Source: Jannaschia helgolandensis
Lineage (GTDB): Bacteria; Pseudomonadota; Alphaproteobacteria; Rhodobacterales; Rhodobacteraceae
DNA length: 64,000 nt
Direction: 5' to 3'
Assembly: GCF_900109285.1 (NCBI RefSeq)
Contig: NZ_FNZQ01000004.1
Span: forward strand, 1-64,000
A program made the position numbers and the translations under genes. Numbering within the stretch: the stretch's first letter is position 1; each line of letters begins with the position of its first letter. Under the pieces are notes generated by a model, which was not told the DNA's origin, searched no databases, and saw only the letters and a list, made by a program, of their open reading frames with translations. Positions 1 through 8,731 of this stretch are shown here, piece by piece.

Positions 1-1176
1 GAAGTGATCAGCGACGAACCCGGCGCCTGCCCCAAATGCGGCATGACGCTGGTGCCTGTCGCGGCCCAGGACGAACACGGCGGGCATGGCGACGGTGGCG
101 GCGGGCATGGCGCACATTCCGGGCATGGCGGCGGTCCGGAGATCGAGGGGATCGAGGCGAATTTCATGTCGATGGTCGATCTGACCCGCGACATGCCCGC
201 CAGCCCAGACGGATTGAAGATGGAATGGATCGATGTCCCGTTCGGACCATTCTTTCCAGGCTTGCCCGGTGGGCTGCGGCTTGACCTCATACTTGATGGC
301 GATGCGGTGGCCGAGGCAAAGGCCGAAAGCCAGATGGGCAGTGGTGATCTGCTGCCAGAAGCCGGGATGACACCCGAAGCTTTCGTCGATCGTCTGGCCG
401 CACTGTCGCCGCTCAGCCCGGTGGCTTACCGTGAACTGGCCTGCCGCGCGCTGGAGCGGGCGGCAGGCCAGAGCGCTGCCGCCGATACCGCAAATGCCCG
501 CGTGGCAGCAGTGGAGCGCGAGCGCATTGCCAGCCATCTGAACTGGCTTGCAGGGTTCGGCGGGCAGACGGGTTGCGGTTGGCTGGAAGCCGGTGCTGGT
601 GCTCTGCAAAAGGCGCTGCGCACCGCGGACATGGACGAAATCGCGAGACTGGCGCCAAGGATCGCAACCTTTCTGCGTCGGGTTCACCGCACGCCGCTGC
701 TGCATGACAAGCTCAGTGGGGTTGGCCGGTTGACGGGTGGCGGTGCACTGTCCGGCCCGGCAGCGCGGGCCTCGGGTGAGGCTGTCGACGCGCGCAGCGA
801 CGATCCTGTCCTGAAGGCGCTAGGATTTGTCGTGCTGACCGGAGCTGGCGATGATGCACTGGCGCGTCTTACGCAACGCACACGCGAAATTACACAGAGC
901 ATTGATCTGATTTCGAGGGTGGGAGCGATTGAAGCGCCCATACCGATGGAGATCGGCACGGCATCCGGGAATGGTGATGCAGTGGTGGAAACCCCGCGCG
1001 GTGCCGCACGGCTGCGCCTGACCATGACCGACGGAAAAATCACGGCAGCCGAGATCGGCACACCCACGGCGGCACATATCGCGCTGATCGGCACGGTGGC
1101 CGAGGGCCGGGAACTGGGTGACGCGTTGACGGCGATAGGGTCGCTCGACATCAGCCCGTGGGAGATGACAGCGTGA
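1..1176 (+). CDS. NuoD-like (complex I 49 kDa-like) protein with heavy-metal-binding N-terminus; 5' end outside window
   Basis: The reading frame is open to base 1 (codons E-V-I-S-D...), so the true start lies upstream. The text EVISDEPGACPKCGM is the second half of the heavy-metal-binding domain seen in copper ATPases and CusB-type proteins. It is followed by a His/Gly-rich linker (about residues 23-44, counting from base 4). From about residue 70 the protein resembles NuoD: a GP..P.LPGGLRL block (81-92), a helical ERIASHLNWL block, VGRLTGGGALSGPAARASG, and a C-terminal IGSLDIS like the DIV end of NuoD. The canonical GPQHPxxHG quinone-site motif reads GPFFPGLPG, so both histidines are missing. 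It is followed by a NuoH-like gene overlapping by 4 bases. The seen facts are the motifs; the inference is a complex I-like connector subunit that no longer reduces quinone in the usual way and may bind metal. Confidence 0.75.
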   Translation, partial: EVISDEPGACPKCGMTLVPVAAQDEHGGHGDGGGGHGAHSGHGGGPEIEGIEANFMSMVDLTRDMPASPDGLKMEWIDVPFGPFFPGLPGGLRLDLILDGDAVAEAKAESQMGSGDLLPEAGMTPEAFVDRLAALSPLSPVAYRELACRALERAAGQSAAADTANARVAAVERERIASHLNWLAGFGGQTGCGWLEAGAGALQKALRTADMDEIARLAPRIATFLRRVHRTPLLHDKLSGVGRLTGGGALSGPAARASGEAVDARSDDPVLKALGFVVLTGAGDDALARLTQRTREITQSIDLISRVGAIEAPIPMEIGTASGNGDAVVETPRGAARLRLTMTDGKITAAEIGTPTAAHIALIGTVAEGRELGDALTAIGSLDISPWEMTA

Positions 1177-2072
1177 CGATCATCTGGATTTTGCTGGCGT
1201 TCCTCGTGGGGGCCTATCTGATCGCGGTGCTGGAAAGCTGGGCCGTGCATGGACGCCTGCAACCCGCGCGTCCCGCGTTTTCGGCGCTGGCGCTTCTGGG
1301 GCGTGAATCGTTGCTGGCGCGCACGCCAGACCGGCTTTTCTTCGAAGCCGGGCCGGTGCTGCTGCTGGTCGCGGGGCTTCTTGCAGTGGCGGTCATTCCG
1401 CTGGCACCGGGGCTGATCGTCACCGACCTGGCCACCGGCGCACTGTTTCTGAATGCAGCCCTGGCCTATGTCCTGGTAGCGCTGATCATGGCTGGCTGGG
1501 GACCGAACGGTGCCTATGGGATGATCGGCGGCTGGCGGTTCCTGGGTCAGTTCGTCGCCTATGCCATGCTGATCGTGATGCCGATCACCGCCGTGGCGAT
1601 GCGGGCCGAGTCGCTTTCGACCGTGGATATCGTCACATCGCAGGCGGCCCTATGGAACATCGCGTATCAGCCGGTTGGCTTCGCATTGTTCGTCGTGGCC
1701 GCCATGGGCCTGGCCTGGTTGCCGCCGCTGGACCTGCCCACAGCGCCGGGCGATCTGGCAGGCGGGATCGAGGCCGAATATACCGGTGTGCGCCTGGCCG
1801 TGCTGCGGCTGGCCCGGATGACTGTGATCCTTGCGCTGGCAGGCGCGACTGTGACGTTTTACCTGGGCGGCTGGCTGGGGCCATGGCTCCCGGCGCCGGT
1901 CTGGAGCGGGCTGAAAATCCTGCTGGTCGCCGGGCTGATGGTCAGCGCCGGGCGGCTGGTGCCGCGGGTGCGCGAGGCGCGCTATCTGGCGCTGAGCTGG
2001 AAGCTGGGTATCCCGCTGGCCCTCACAAACATCTTCCTTGTCGGCGTCATTGCACTGGTGGTCCCGATATGA
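1173..2072 (+). CDS. NuoH-like (complex I subunit 1 family) membrane protein
   Basis: This is a 299-residue polytopic membrane protein. GTG at 1173 is chosen because it overlaps the preceding stop (GTGA) and begins directly with a hydrophobic helix. The segment DLPTAPGDLAGGIEAEYTG matches the NuoH loop around D-L-P-E-A-E...E-Y-S-G-M that lines the quinone tunnel. The N-terminal ERK signature of NuoH is replaced by ESW, and the usual IGPNRVG block is not recognisable, so the protein is strongly diverged. It lies between the NuoD-like and NuoJ-like genes and probably anchors the peripheral arm to the antiporter-like subunits. Family membership is good; whether it binds quinone is uncertain. Confidence 0.8.
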   Translation: MTIIWILLAFLVGAYLIAVLESWAVHGRLQPARPAFSALALLGRESLLARTPDRLFFEAGPVLLLVAGLLAVAVIPLAPGLIVTDLATGALFLNAALAYVLVALIMAGWGPNGAYGMIGGWRFLGQFVAYAMLIVMPITAVAMRAESLSTVDIVTSQAALWNIAYQPVGFALFVVAAMGLAWLPPLDLPTAPGDLAGGIEAEYTGVRLAVLRLARMTVILALAGATVTFYLGGWLGPWLPAPVWSGLKILLVAGLMVSAGRLVPRVREARYLALSWKLGIPLALTNIFLVGVIALVVPI

Positions 2073-2593
2073 CCGGAATGACCGCGCAGATGATCTTTCT
2101 GGCCTTCTTCGGCGCGGCGGCGGTGTGGTTCGGCATCGTGGTCTTCCGGACCAAGTCGATGGTGCGCTCGGCTTTGGCGCTGCTGTTCTCGCAAACCGCA
2201 GTGGGGCTGATGTTTCTGGTCATGCAGGCCGAATTTCTGGGTGTCCTGCAGATCATGATGATGGCCACCGAGATGAGTGTAATGGCCATCTTCATGGTGA
2301 TGTTCATGATGGATCCCGGCGGCATGGGCGCGATGGACATGACGCATCAGAAGCGCCTGTCGCTCTGGGCGGGTGGCATTGGTCTGGTCGCGGCGCTGGC
2401 AGTGATCTGGCTGGCCGCATGGGGCCCTGCGGTACCGAACATCCCCGGTGCCGCGCAACAGGCCGCCGATCTGGGGCGCGAGTTGCTGGGCCGCTCGATG
2501 TTTATCTTCCAATCCGCCGGTCTGACGATCCTGACGGCGATGGTAGCGGCGACAATGGTGGCCATCGCGCCCCGGAAGGAGCGGAAGGAATGA
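2069..2593 (+). CDS. nuoJ: NuoJ-like complex I subunit 6
   Basis: The protein has 174 residues with about five membrane helices. ATG at 2069 overlaps the previous stop (ATGA). The third helix region LGVLQIMMMATEMSVMAIFMVMF corresponds to the conserved NuoJ helix FLAVVQVIVYAGAIMVLFLFVIM that carries the pi-bulge. Here it is unusually rich in methionine and has a Glu (ATEM) in place of the usual YAGA motif. NuoJ couples quinone-site changes to the membrane arm. The gene overlaps nuoK by 4 bases. The Met-rich character, together with the metal-binding first gene of the operon, is unexpected. Confidence 0.8.
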   Translation: MTGMTAQMIFLAFFGAAAVWFGIVVFRTKSMVRSALALLFSQTAVGLMFLVMQAEFLGVLQIMMMATEMSVMAIFMVMFMMDPGGMGAMDMTHQKRLSLWAGGIGLVAALAVIWLAAWGPAVPNIPGAAQQAADLGRELLGRSMFIFQSAGLTILTAMVAATMVAIAPRKERKE

Positions 2594-2901
2594 TCCTTGA
2601 ATTGATGATCGCGCTGACCGCAGGCGCAGCGATGTTCGGCACCGGACTTTACGGCGCGCTGAGCCAGACCAACCTGGTGATGATCATCATGGGTGTCGAA
2701 TTGGTGCTGGCGGCGGCACTGGTCAATCTGGTCGCCTTCTGGCGTTACCTGCATCCCGAGGAACCTGCCGCGCAGATGTTCGTGCTGATCATCATGGCGG
2801 TGATGGCGGTCGAGATGACGGTCGGATTCGGTATCGCCATCGCCCGGTTCCGGTCGCGCGGGTCGGTCGAGATGGAAGAAGCGCGCGAGTTGAAGGGATG
2901 A
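2590..2901 (+). CDS. nuoK: NuoK-like complex I subunit 4L
   Basis: A 103-residue, three-helix protein of the usual NuoK/MrpC length. The second helix contains GVELVLAAALVNLV, matching GIELMLNAVNLTFV of NuoK with its essential buried glutamate. The third helix has MAVMAVEMTVGFGIAIARFR, retaining the second conserved glutamate (AxEaAvGLAIv). ATG at 2590 overlaps the nuoJ stop, and the stop overlaps the nuoL start. Both proton-channel acids are therefore present, which suggests that proton translocation in the membrane arm is intact. Confidence 0.88.
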   Translation: MILELMIALTAGAAMFGTGLYGALSQTNLVMIIMGVELVLAAALVNLVAFWRYLHPEEPAAQMFVLIIMAVMAVEMTVGFGIAIARFRSRGSVEMEEARELKG

Positions 2902-4712
2902 TCTTTCTCGCGTTCACGATACTGTCGCCGCTGCTGGCGGGGCTGACGATCCTCGTCCTGCGCCGCGCGTCCGAAGCGCTGGGACTGGCGGGTGCCGCGC
3001 TGGGACTGGTCGGGGCCTTGGGGTTGCTCGCAACGGCAGGCAGTGGCGATGTGCAGGCGGTGCTGACAGGCCTGCCCGACATGCCGCTGCGGCTGATCGC
3101 GACGCCGCTGACGGCGGTTCTGGCGCTGCTGGTCGCCACGGTCGCCGGTTTCGTTCTGACCTATGCTACGGGCTACATGGCGAAAGATCCCGAAAAACCG
3201 CGCTTTTTCGGCACCCTGCTGCTGTTCGTAACGGCGATGCAGGGGCTGGTGCTGGCGGGCGACTGGATCATGCTTCTGGCGGCCTGGGAGATGATCGGTT
3301 TCGCCAGTTACCTGCTGATCGGCTTCTGGTATCGCCGCGACGGCGTGGCCAGCGCGGCGACACGCGCTTTCCTTTACACCCGTAGCGCCGATCTGGGGCT
3401 TTATCTGGGGGCATTCCTGCTGATTGGCGTGGCGGGCACGTCGGAGATTTCCGCGACCCTTGCCACCACCGGCACACCGGCGCTGATCGCCGGGCTGCTG
3501 TTGCTGGTCGCCGCGATGGGCAAATCGGCGCAGGTGCCGCTGCAGGACTGGCTGCAGCGCGCCATGGCCGGTCCGACGCCGGTGTCCGCGCTTTTGCACT
3601 CGGCGACGCTGGTAGCTGCGGGGGCGATCCTTCTGATCCGTGTGGCGCCGATGCTGCCGGGTGGCGCACTGCTGGCCATCGGCATCGTCGGTGGCGTAAC
3701 GGCGGTCGTCGCCGGATTGATCGCGCTGGCCGAGCGCGACCTCAAGCGACTGCTGGCCGCCTCCACGTCCAGCCAATACGGGCTTATGCTGGTCGCGGTG
3801 GGCGCTGGCGCGCCGGTGGCGGCGCTTCTGCACCTGATCGCCCATGCCGCGATCAAGAGTTCGCTGTTTCTGGGCGCGGGCGTGTTTCAGCATGACCGCG
3901 ACAGCACCACGATGGACGCGGTCGCGGGCGCAGGCCGCGCCCGGCCCGGTATCTTCGCGGGCTTCGCCATCGCCGCGCTGGCGCTGGCGGGCATTCCGCC
4001 GCTGGCCGGGTTCTTTTCCAAGGATGCGATTATAGCCGCCGCGCTGACCTCGCCATCGGCTGCGTGGCTGCTGCCGCTGACGCTGGCGGGTACGGTGCTG
4101 ACCGGTGCCTATATGGGTCGCGCCCTCAGGGTGCTGTGGCACGGCGATCCCGGCGCCAAACCCGGAACGATCCCGCTGATGGCCACGGGAATGGCGGGGC
4201 TGGTGGCGCTGGCCGTCGTGCTGGGTGCGACTTTCGGCCCGCTGGAGCAGATGCTGAATGCGGAAATGCCCGAGTTCGGGTTGGCCGTTCCTGCGCTCGG
4301 GCTAGCCGCTGCGCTGAGCGGGCTGGCGCTTGGCTGGCTGGTGCCGGTGACCGGGCTGCTGCGCGGGCTTCTGCCCTGGGCCGAGCGCGGCTTTGTTGTA
4401 GCGGGCGGCATGGATGCGTTGATGGTCCGCCCGGCGCTGGCCATTGCCGCCGGATGCGAGCGGCTGGAACGTCGGCTTTACGATGGCGTGCTGGCTTTGG
4501 GCCGTGCCAGCCTGTCGCTGGGACAATCGGCGAGGCGCGCCGACCGTGATGCCATCGACGCCGCGATCTTCGGCCTCGTCGACCGTACCGTCATGCTCGG
4601 TGCCCGCGCACGCCGTTTGCAAAGCGGCTTCATCCATCGCGAACTGGCGATCACCACGATCGGCATCGCCGTCATAATCGTCGCGCTCTTCGCGGCCCCC
4701 TATCTGGTTTGA
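2898..4712 (+). CDS. nuoL: NuoL-like proton-pumping subunit (complex I subunit 5)
   Basis: A 604-residue antiporter-like membrane protein, close to the normal NuoL length. Conserved features include LLAAWEMIGFASYLLIGFWY (helix 5 glutamate), AMGKSAQVPLQDWL (helix 7 lysine) and TPVSALLHSATLVAAG (the discontinuous helix of NuoL/M/N). The C-terminal part (about residues 500-604) ends in a final hydrophobic helix and fits the lateral piston helix of NuoL, which separates it from NuoM or MrpD. ATG at 2898 overlaps the nuoK stop. It should be the distal proton channel of the complex. Confidence 0.9.
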   Translation: MIFLAFTILSPLLAGLTILVLRRASEALGLAGAALGLVGALGLLATAGSGDVQAVLTGLPDMPLRLIATPLTAVLALLVATVAGFVLTYATGYMAKDPEKPRFFGTLLLFVTAMQGLVLAGDWIMLLAAWEMIGFASYLLIGFWYRRDGVASAATRAFLYTRSADLGLYLGAFLLIGVAGTSEISATLATTGTPALIAGLLLLVAAMGKSAQVPLQDWLQRAMAGPTPVSALLHSATLVAAGAILLIRVAPMLPGGALLAIGIVGGVTAVVAGLIALAERDLKRLLAASTSSQYGLMLVAVGAGAPVAALLHLIAHAAIKSSLFLGAGVFQHDRDSTTMDAVAGAGRARPGIFAGFAIAALALAGIPPLAGFFSKDAIIAAALTSPSAAWLLPLTLAGTVLTGAYMGRALRVLWHGDPGAKPGTIPLMATGMAGLVALAVVLGATFGPLEQMLNAEMPEFGLAVPALGLAAALSGLALGWLVPVTGLLRGLLPWAERGFVVAGGMDALMVRPALAIAAGCERLERRLYDGVLALGRASLSLGQSARRADRDAIDAAIFGLVDRTVMLGARARRLQSGFIHRELAITTIGIAVIIVALFAAPYLV

Positions 4713-4725
4713 GGAGAGTGCAGCA

Positions 4726-6189
4726 ATGTTGCCGCTTCTGAGTATCGCCACGTTTTTGCCCATTCTTGGCGGGCTGGTCCTGATGGCGCTGCCCGACCGA
4801 TCCGCGCGGGTGACACACGGGGTGTCGATCGGCGTGACCGGCCTGACGTTCCTGATCACGCTGGCGATCTGGGCGCGCGGTATCGTTCCGGGCGGTTTTG
4901 CCCAGATCGAGGAAATTTCCTGGATTCCGGCCATTGGCGCAGCCTACCGGCTGGGGCTGGACGGGCTGAGCCTGCCGCTGGTGCTGCTGACCTCGCTGCT
5001 GTTTCTGCTCTCGGCGATCTATTCGGCGCGTGTCACCGAAAGGGCGGCCACATATGTGGTGCTGATGCTGATGCTGGAAACTGCCTCGCTCGGGACCTTC
5101 ATGGCGCTGGACGGGCTGCTCTTCTACATCTTCTTCGAGGTCTCTCTGGTCGGCATGTATTTCATGATCGCCGGCTGGGGATACGAGGACCGGCAACGCG
5201 CCGCACTGATGTTCTTTCTCTACACTCTACTTGGGTCTCTGCCGCTTTTGCTGGCCATCCTCGGACTATATCTCAGCTCCGGCAGTTTCGACATGCGGGT
5301 CTGGATCGACGCCCCGCCGCTGACCGGCATCGCCGCGATGCTGGCACTGATCGCGATGCTGTTCACCTTCGCGGTCAAGATCCCGGCCTTTCCGGTGCAT
5401 ACATGGCTTCCGGCGGCGCACGTGCAGGCGCCGACGGCGGGCAGCGTCATTCTGGCCGGGGTGATGCTGAAATTCGGAACCTACGGGCTGATCCGCTTCG
5501 CCTTGCAGATGACGCCCGAAGCCTTCACGCGTGCAGGTGTGGTGATCCTTGTCTTCGGCGTGGTCAGCGCGATCTACGGTGCCTTTGCCGCACTGGCGCA
5601 GAGCGATCTGAAGAAGATGATCGCCTACACTTCCGTCAATCACATGGGGTATGTGGTGATGGGTGTGGCAGTGGCGGCACTTGCCACCGATCCGGCGATG
5701 CGCGTGGTGGCGCTGGACGGCGCAACCTTGCAGATGATCAGCCACGGCATCGTCACCGGCGCGCTGTTCTTCCTGGTCGGAATGTTGCAGGACCGCGCCC
5801 ATGTTCGCGACATGGGCGATTTCGGCGGGCTTCTGGGTCAGGTGCCGTGGCTCGGCTGGGCCTTCATCCTATCGGCTTTCGCCTCGCTCGGATTGCCGGG
5901 GCTGGCGCACTTCCCGGCCGAGTTTCAGGTGTTTCTGGCGACCCTCAACGCACAGCCATGGGCGGTGGTGGCGATCCTTGCCATCGTGGTAACTGCGGGG
6001 CTGTATCTGCGCTCCGTCGCGGCGGTGTTCCTTGGCGAACTCAACCAGAAATGGGCCGCGATGCCCGATCTTGACCGGCGCGAGATGCTGGTGATCGTAC
6101 CGCTTCTGATCCTGACGATCCTGATCGGTGTGGCGCCCGCCTGGCTTCTGAACATGATCCACACCACCATGGCGAGCCTGAGCTTCTGA
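4726..6189 (+). CDS. nuoM: NuoM-like proton-pumping subunit (complex I subunit 4)
   Basis: A 487-residue membrane protein of normal NuoM length. A GAGGAG ribosome-binding site precedes ATG 4726. It has FFEVSLVGMYFMI (helix 5 glutamate), FAVKIPAFPVHTWLPAAHV (helix 7 lysine) and APTAGSVILAGVMLKFGTYG (NuoM signature). The usual LPDAHVEAPT reads LPAAHVQAPT, so the Asp and Glu that are nearly invariant in respiratory complex I are lost. Its stop overlaps the nuoN start (TGATG). It should form the middle proton channel; the substitutions mark a lineage apart from standard complex I. Confidence 0.9.
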   Translation: MLPLLSIATFLPILGGLVLMALPDRSARVTHGVSIGVTGLTFLITLAIWARGIVPGGFAQIEEISWIPAIGAAYRLGLDGLSLPLVLLTSLLFLLSAIYSARVTERAATYVVLMLMLETASLGTFMALDGLLFYIFFEVSLVGMYFMIAGWGYEDRQRAALMFFLYTLLGSLPLLLAILGLYLSSGSFDMRVWIDAPPLTGIAAMLALIAMLFTFAVKIPAFPVHTWLPAAHVQAPTAGSVILAGVMLKFGTYGLIRFALQMTPEAFTRAGVVILVFGVVSAIYGAFAALAQSDLKKMIAYTSVNHMGYVVMGVAVAALATDPAMRVVALDGATLQMISHGIVTGALFFLVGMLQDRAHVRDMGDFGGLLGQVPWLGWAFILSAFASLGLPGLAHFPAEFQVFLATLNAQPWAVVAILAIVVTAGLYLRSVAAVFLGELNQKWAAMPDLDRREMLVIVPLLILTILIGVAPAWLLNMIHTTMASLSF

Positions 6190-7553
6190 TGGCGCGCGAT
6201 CTGTCGTTCCTGATCCCCGAGATCCTGCTGTCGCTTGCGGTGGTGGCGATGCTGATTGCCGAAATGGCGCGCTTGGCCCGACTGGCGTTATGGATCGGGT
6301 TGGTCGGGCTGACTGCCGCCACCCTGGCCACTCTGCCGTTGCTGGCCACGGATACCATCGTCTTCGGCGGCACCTACCGGATCGACCTTCTGAACGGCTG
6401 GGCCAAACTGATCCTGCTGCCGGGTACCGCCCTGTCGCTGCTGCTCGCAAGGGCCGAGATCGCGGGGAAGGAACGGGAAGGCAGTGTCTATTCGCTCCTG
6501 TGTCTCGTCACGCTGGGCGCGCTGATGCTTGCGGGCGCAGGTGACATGATGATGCTGGTGCTTGGCGTAGTGCTGACGGGGCTGGGGTCGTTCGCATTGG
6601 TTGCCTATCCGCGCGACGACGCCGCGACCGAGGCGGGGATGAAATATCTGGTCTTCGGTGCGGTCACCGGATCGGTGATGATCTACGGGCTGACCTTCTG
6701 GTTCGGCGGTGCTGGCTCGACGTTGTTCGCAGACCTCGGCGCGTTGGACGGCAAACCGCTCATCGCAATTGCCGGGCTGGTCGCGGTGATCGTCGGGCTG
6801 GGCTACAAGGCCTCGCTGGTGCCGTTCCATTTCTGGGCACCGGACGCCTATGACGGTGCACCGGTGTCGGTCGCGGCCTATCTTTCGGTGATCACCAAAA
6901 CAGCCGCGATCTTCGCCTTCGCACAGGTGCTGCGTGATCTGCCGACGGGCAGCGGGTGGCCGCTGGTGATTGCCCTGATTTCCGCCGCGACGATGACCTA
7001 CGGTTATCTGGCCGCAGTGGTGCAGACCAATCTGGTGCGGCTGATCGCCTATTCCTCGGTCGCGCAGTCAGGTTATTTCCTTATGGGCATCGTGGCGCTG
7101 GGCGTCAGCCCGCTGGCCGTACCCGGTGTTATTATCATGGCTGCGGCCTACGTGGCGATGAATCTCGGTGCCTTCGCCATCGTCCTTGTGGCCGGGCGGC
7201 ACCTCGACGACATCAGGGGCTTCGGGCGCACCCATCCCATAGCCGGTGTGGCAATGGTGGTGTTTCTCCTGTCGCTGACCGGCATACCACCGCTGTTCGG
7301 GTTTGTCGGCAAGGTCTACCTGTTCGGTGCAGCCATCGAGGCCGGATATCTCTGGCTGGCGATCATCGGCATCCTCAACTCGGTGCTGGCGCTCGGCGTC
7401 TATCTGCGGATCGTCGTGCCGATGTATCAGGCAGCGCCCGAGGACGTGGCAGGCTTCAGGAATTCGCCGCACCCGGCACTCATCGCGGTCATAGGTGTGA
7501 CTTCGGTTGTGACGTTGGGCATGGGACTGCTGGCTGGCCTGTTTCCGGGCTAG
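6189..7553 (+). CDS. nuoN: NuoN-like proton-pumping subunit (complex I subunit 2)
   Basis: A 454-residue membrane protein with the NuoN pattern: VGLGYKASLVPFHFWAPDAY, the adjacent DGAPVSVAAYLSVITK, and LVRLIAYSSVAQSGYFLMG. The helix 7 lysine is kept (GYKAS). It is the last gene of the run D-H-J-K-L-M-N. No nuoE, nuoF or nuoG homologue (NADH module) follows; what precedes base 1 is unknown. The gene order matches the end of standard nuo operons, where HIJKLMN are consecutive, except that nuoI is missing between the H- and J-like genes. Confidence 0.9.
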   Translation: MARDLSFLIPEILLSLAVVAMLIAEMARLARLALWIGLVGLTAATLATLPLLATDTIVFGGTYRIDLLNGWAKLILLPGTALSLLLARAEIAGKEREGSVYSLLCLVTLGALMLAGAGDMMMLVLGVVLTGLGSFALVAYPRDDAATEAGMKYLVFGAVTGSVMIYGLTFWFGGAGSTLFADLGALDGKPLIAIAGLVAVIVGLGYKASLVPFHFWAPDAYDGAPVSVAAYLSVITKTAAIFAFAQVLRDLPTGSGWPLVIALISAATMTYGYLAAVVQTNLVRLIAYSSVAQSGYFLMGIVALGVSPLAVPGVIIMAAAYVAMNLGAFAIVLVAGRHLDDIRGFGRTHPIAGVAMVVFLLSLTGIPPLFGFVGKVYLFGAAIEAGYLWLAIIGILNSVLALGVYLRIVVPMYQAAPEDVAGFRNSPHPALIAVIGVTSVVTLGMGLLAGLFPG

Positions 7554-7851
7554 AGAATGAACCGAACCAGGGAGTGTGCGACCTGCTTCTTCAGTCGACG
7601 GGCGAGCGGCCCATCTGGCCTGTTCCTGATCGACGATGCGACTATCCATGGTCCTGCCCGGCAACCAAACCTCCCGGAAAATCCGGCATATCCGATTTTA
7701 TGGGACAGAGCGCTGATGCGCTGATCCCGTTATTGTGATCATGGCTGTAACCAGAATTGCTACCGTCTGTGTTTTCCAGCGCATATGCCTGTCGCGATGA
7801 CTTGCGTACTCACCAGAGTAACGCTCGACTGGCCTACTGGAAGAGGGATTG
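7554..7851 (+). other. intergenic region, no gene seen
   Basis: About 300 bases between nuoN and the ferric-reductase-like gene. There is a short dyad AGCGCTGATGCGCT near 7709-7724, but no T-run follows, so it is not a clear terminator. AAGAGGG at 7841-7847 is the ribosome-binding site of the next gene. No convincing small ORF or RNA gene is visible. Confidence 0.5.
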
Positions 7852-8562
7852 ATGATGGCAAAAGACGGACTCATGAAGCGGTGGTGGATGCGCCATCTCA
7901 TTGTGATTGCGCTGGCGGCCCTGGGAACTGCGATGTTCCTGTACAGTCGGACCGAGTGGTCGCCGATGCACCGATGGAACCGGGCATTGGGTGACATGTC
8001 ATTGGTTCTGGTGGCTATGGCGATGGCACTGGGACCGATATCCCGGCTTTCCCGAGGCTTCGTCCGGATACTGCCCTATCGTCGCGAGTTGGGTATTTAT
8101 GCGGTCCTTCTGGCACTGATCCACGCAGGGGTTATCCTGTTTGGCTGGGTCCAGCTGGATCTGATGCGCCTGATCGGTTTTGAATATCATCCCGGTCTGG
8201 AAAGATATGTCATGGTGCAGCAGGGCTTTGCGCTGGCCAACCTGATCGGTGTGCTGGCGCTTCTCTACGGAGCAGTCCTTGCTGGAACATCGAACGATTT
8301 CAGCCTGCGCTGGCTTGGCGACAAGGTCTGGAAATTCGTTCAACAAGGCACTTACGTGCTGTGGTGGCTATCGGTGGCCCATACCGCATATTTCCTGTTC
8401 ATTCACTTTCTCGACTTTCATCGCAGCACGCCGGATGCAAACTGGTTCCAGTGGCCGTTCGTCGCTCTGGTCGGGACTGTGATGGTTCTTCAGATTGCGG
8501 CATCCCTGAAGACCTGGCGAAAGGCGCGTCAGAGGGGAACCGGCACAGCAGCGACGGTTTAG
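7852..8562 (+). CDS. ferric reductase-like transmembrane domain protein (MsrQ/YedZ-like)
   Basis: A 236-residue membrane protein with about six helices. AAGAGGG lies just upstream of ATG 7852; ATG 7855 is an equal alternative. The text MHRWNRALGDMSLVLVAMAM, then RRELGIYAVLLALIHAGVI, matches the ferric-reductase-like domain with heme-binding histidines, here in LIHAG and in SVAHTAYF further on. MsrQ/YedZ proteins carry electrons to periplasmic methionine-sulfoxide reductase MsrP. No msrP is adjacent, and the protein could be another b-type-heme electron carrier. Family assignment is good, partner unknown. Confidence 0.7.
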   Translation: MMAKDGLMKRWWMRHLIVIALAALGTAMFLYSRTEWSPMHRWNRALGDMSLVLVAMAMALGPISRLSRGFVRILPYRRELGIYAVLLALIHAGVILFGWVQLDLMRLIGFEYHPGLERYVMVQQGFALANLIGVLALLYGAVLAGTSNDFSLRWLGDKVWKFVQQGTYVLWWLSVAHTAYFLFIHFLDFHRSTPDANWFQWPFVALVGTVMVLQIAASLKTWRKARQRGTGTAATV

Positions 8563-8731
8563 CCCAGCCTGTTCGGTGCGGGTCAGATACTTACAGGTTT
8601 CCGGGCAGGACCTCTTCGTCGTGCCCGGATACCGGTCCGGCCCTCTGCGCCCTTCAGGGCAAGGATAGCTTGCTCAGCCAAGAACCACTCAGACCATCAG
8701 GGATGCGGCAGCCCATCCCTTCGAGCCGGTC

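Noticed and set aside
2745-4142. Long minus-strand ORF (465 codons) over nuoL
   Set aside because: The protein is Arg/Gln-rich low complexity, the antisense of a GC-rich membrane protein gene, and has no domain or ribosome-binding site.
7709-7724. Hairpin as terminator after nuoN
   Set aside because: The dyad is short and lacks a T-run; it is too far from the stop to be convincing.
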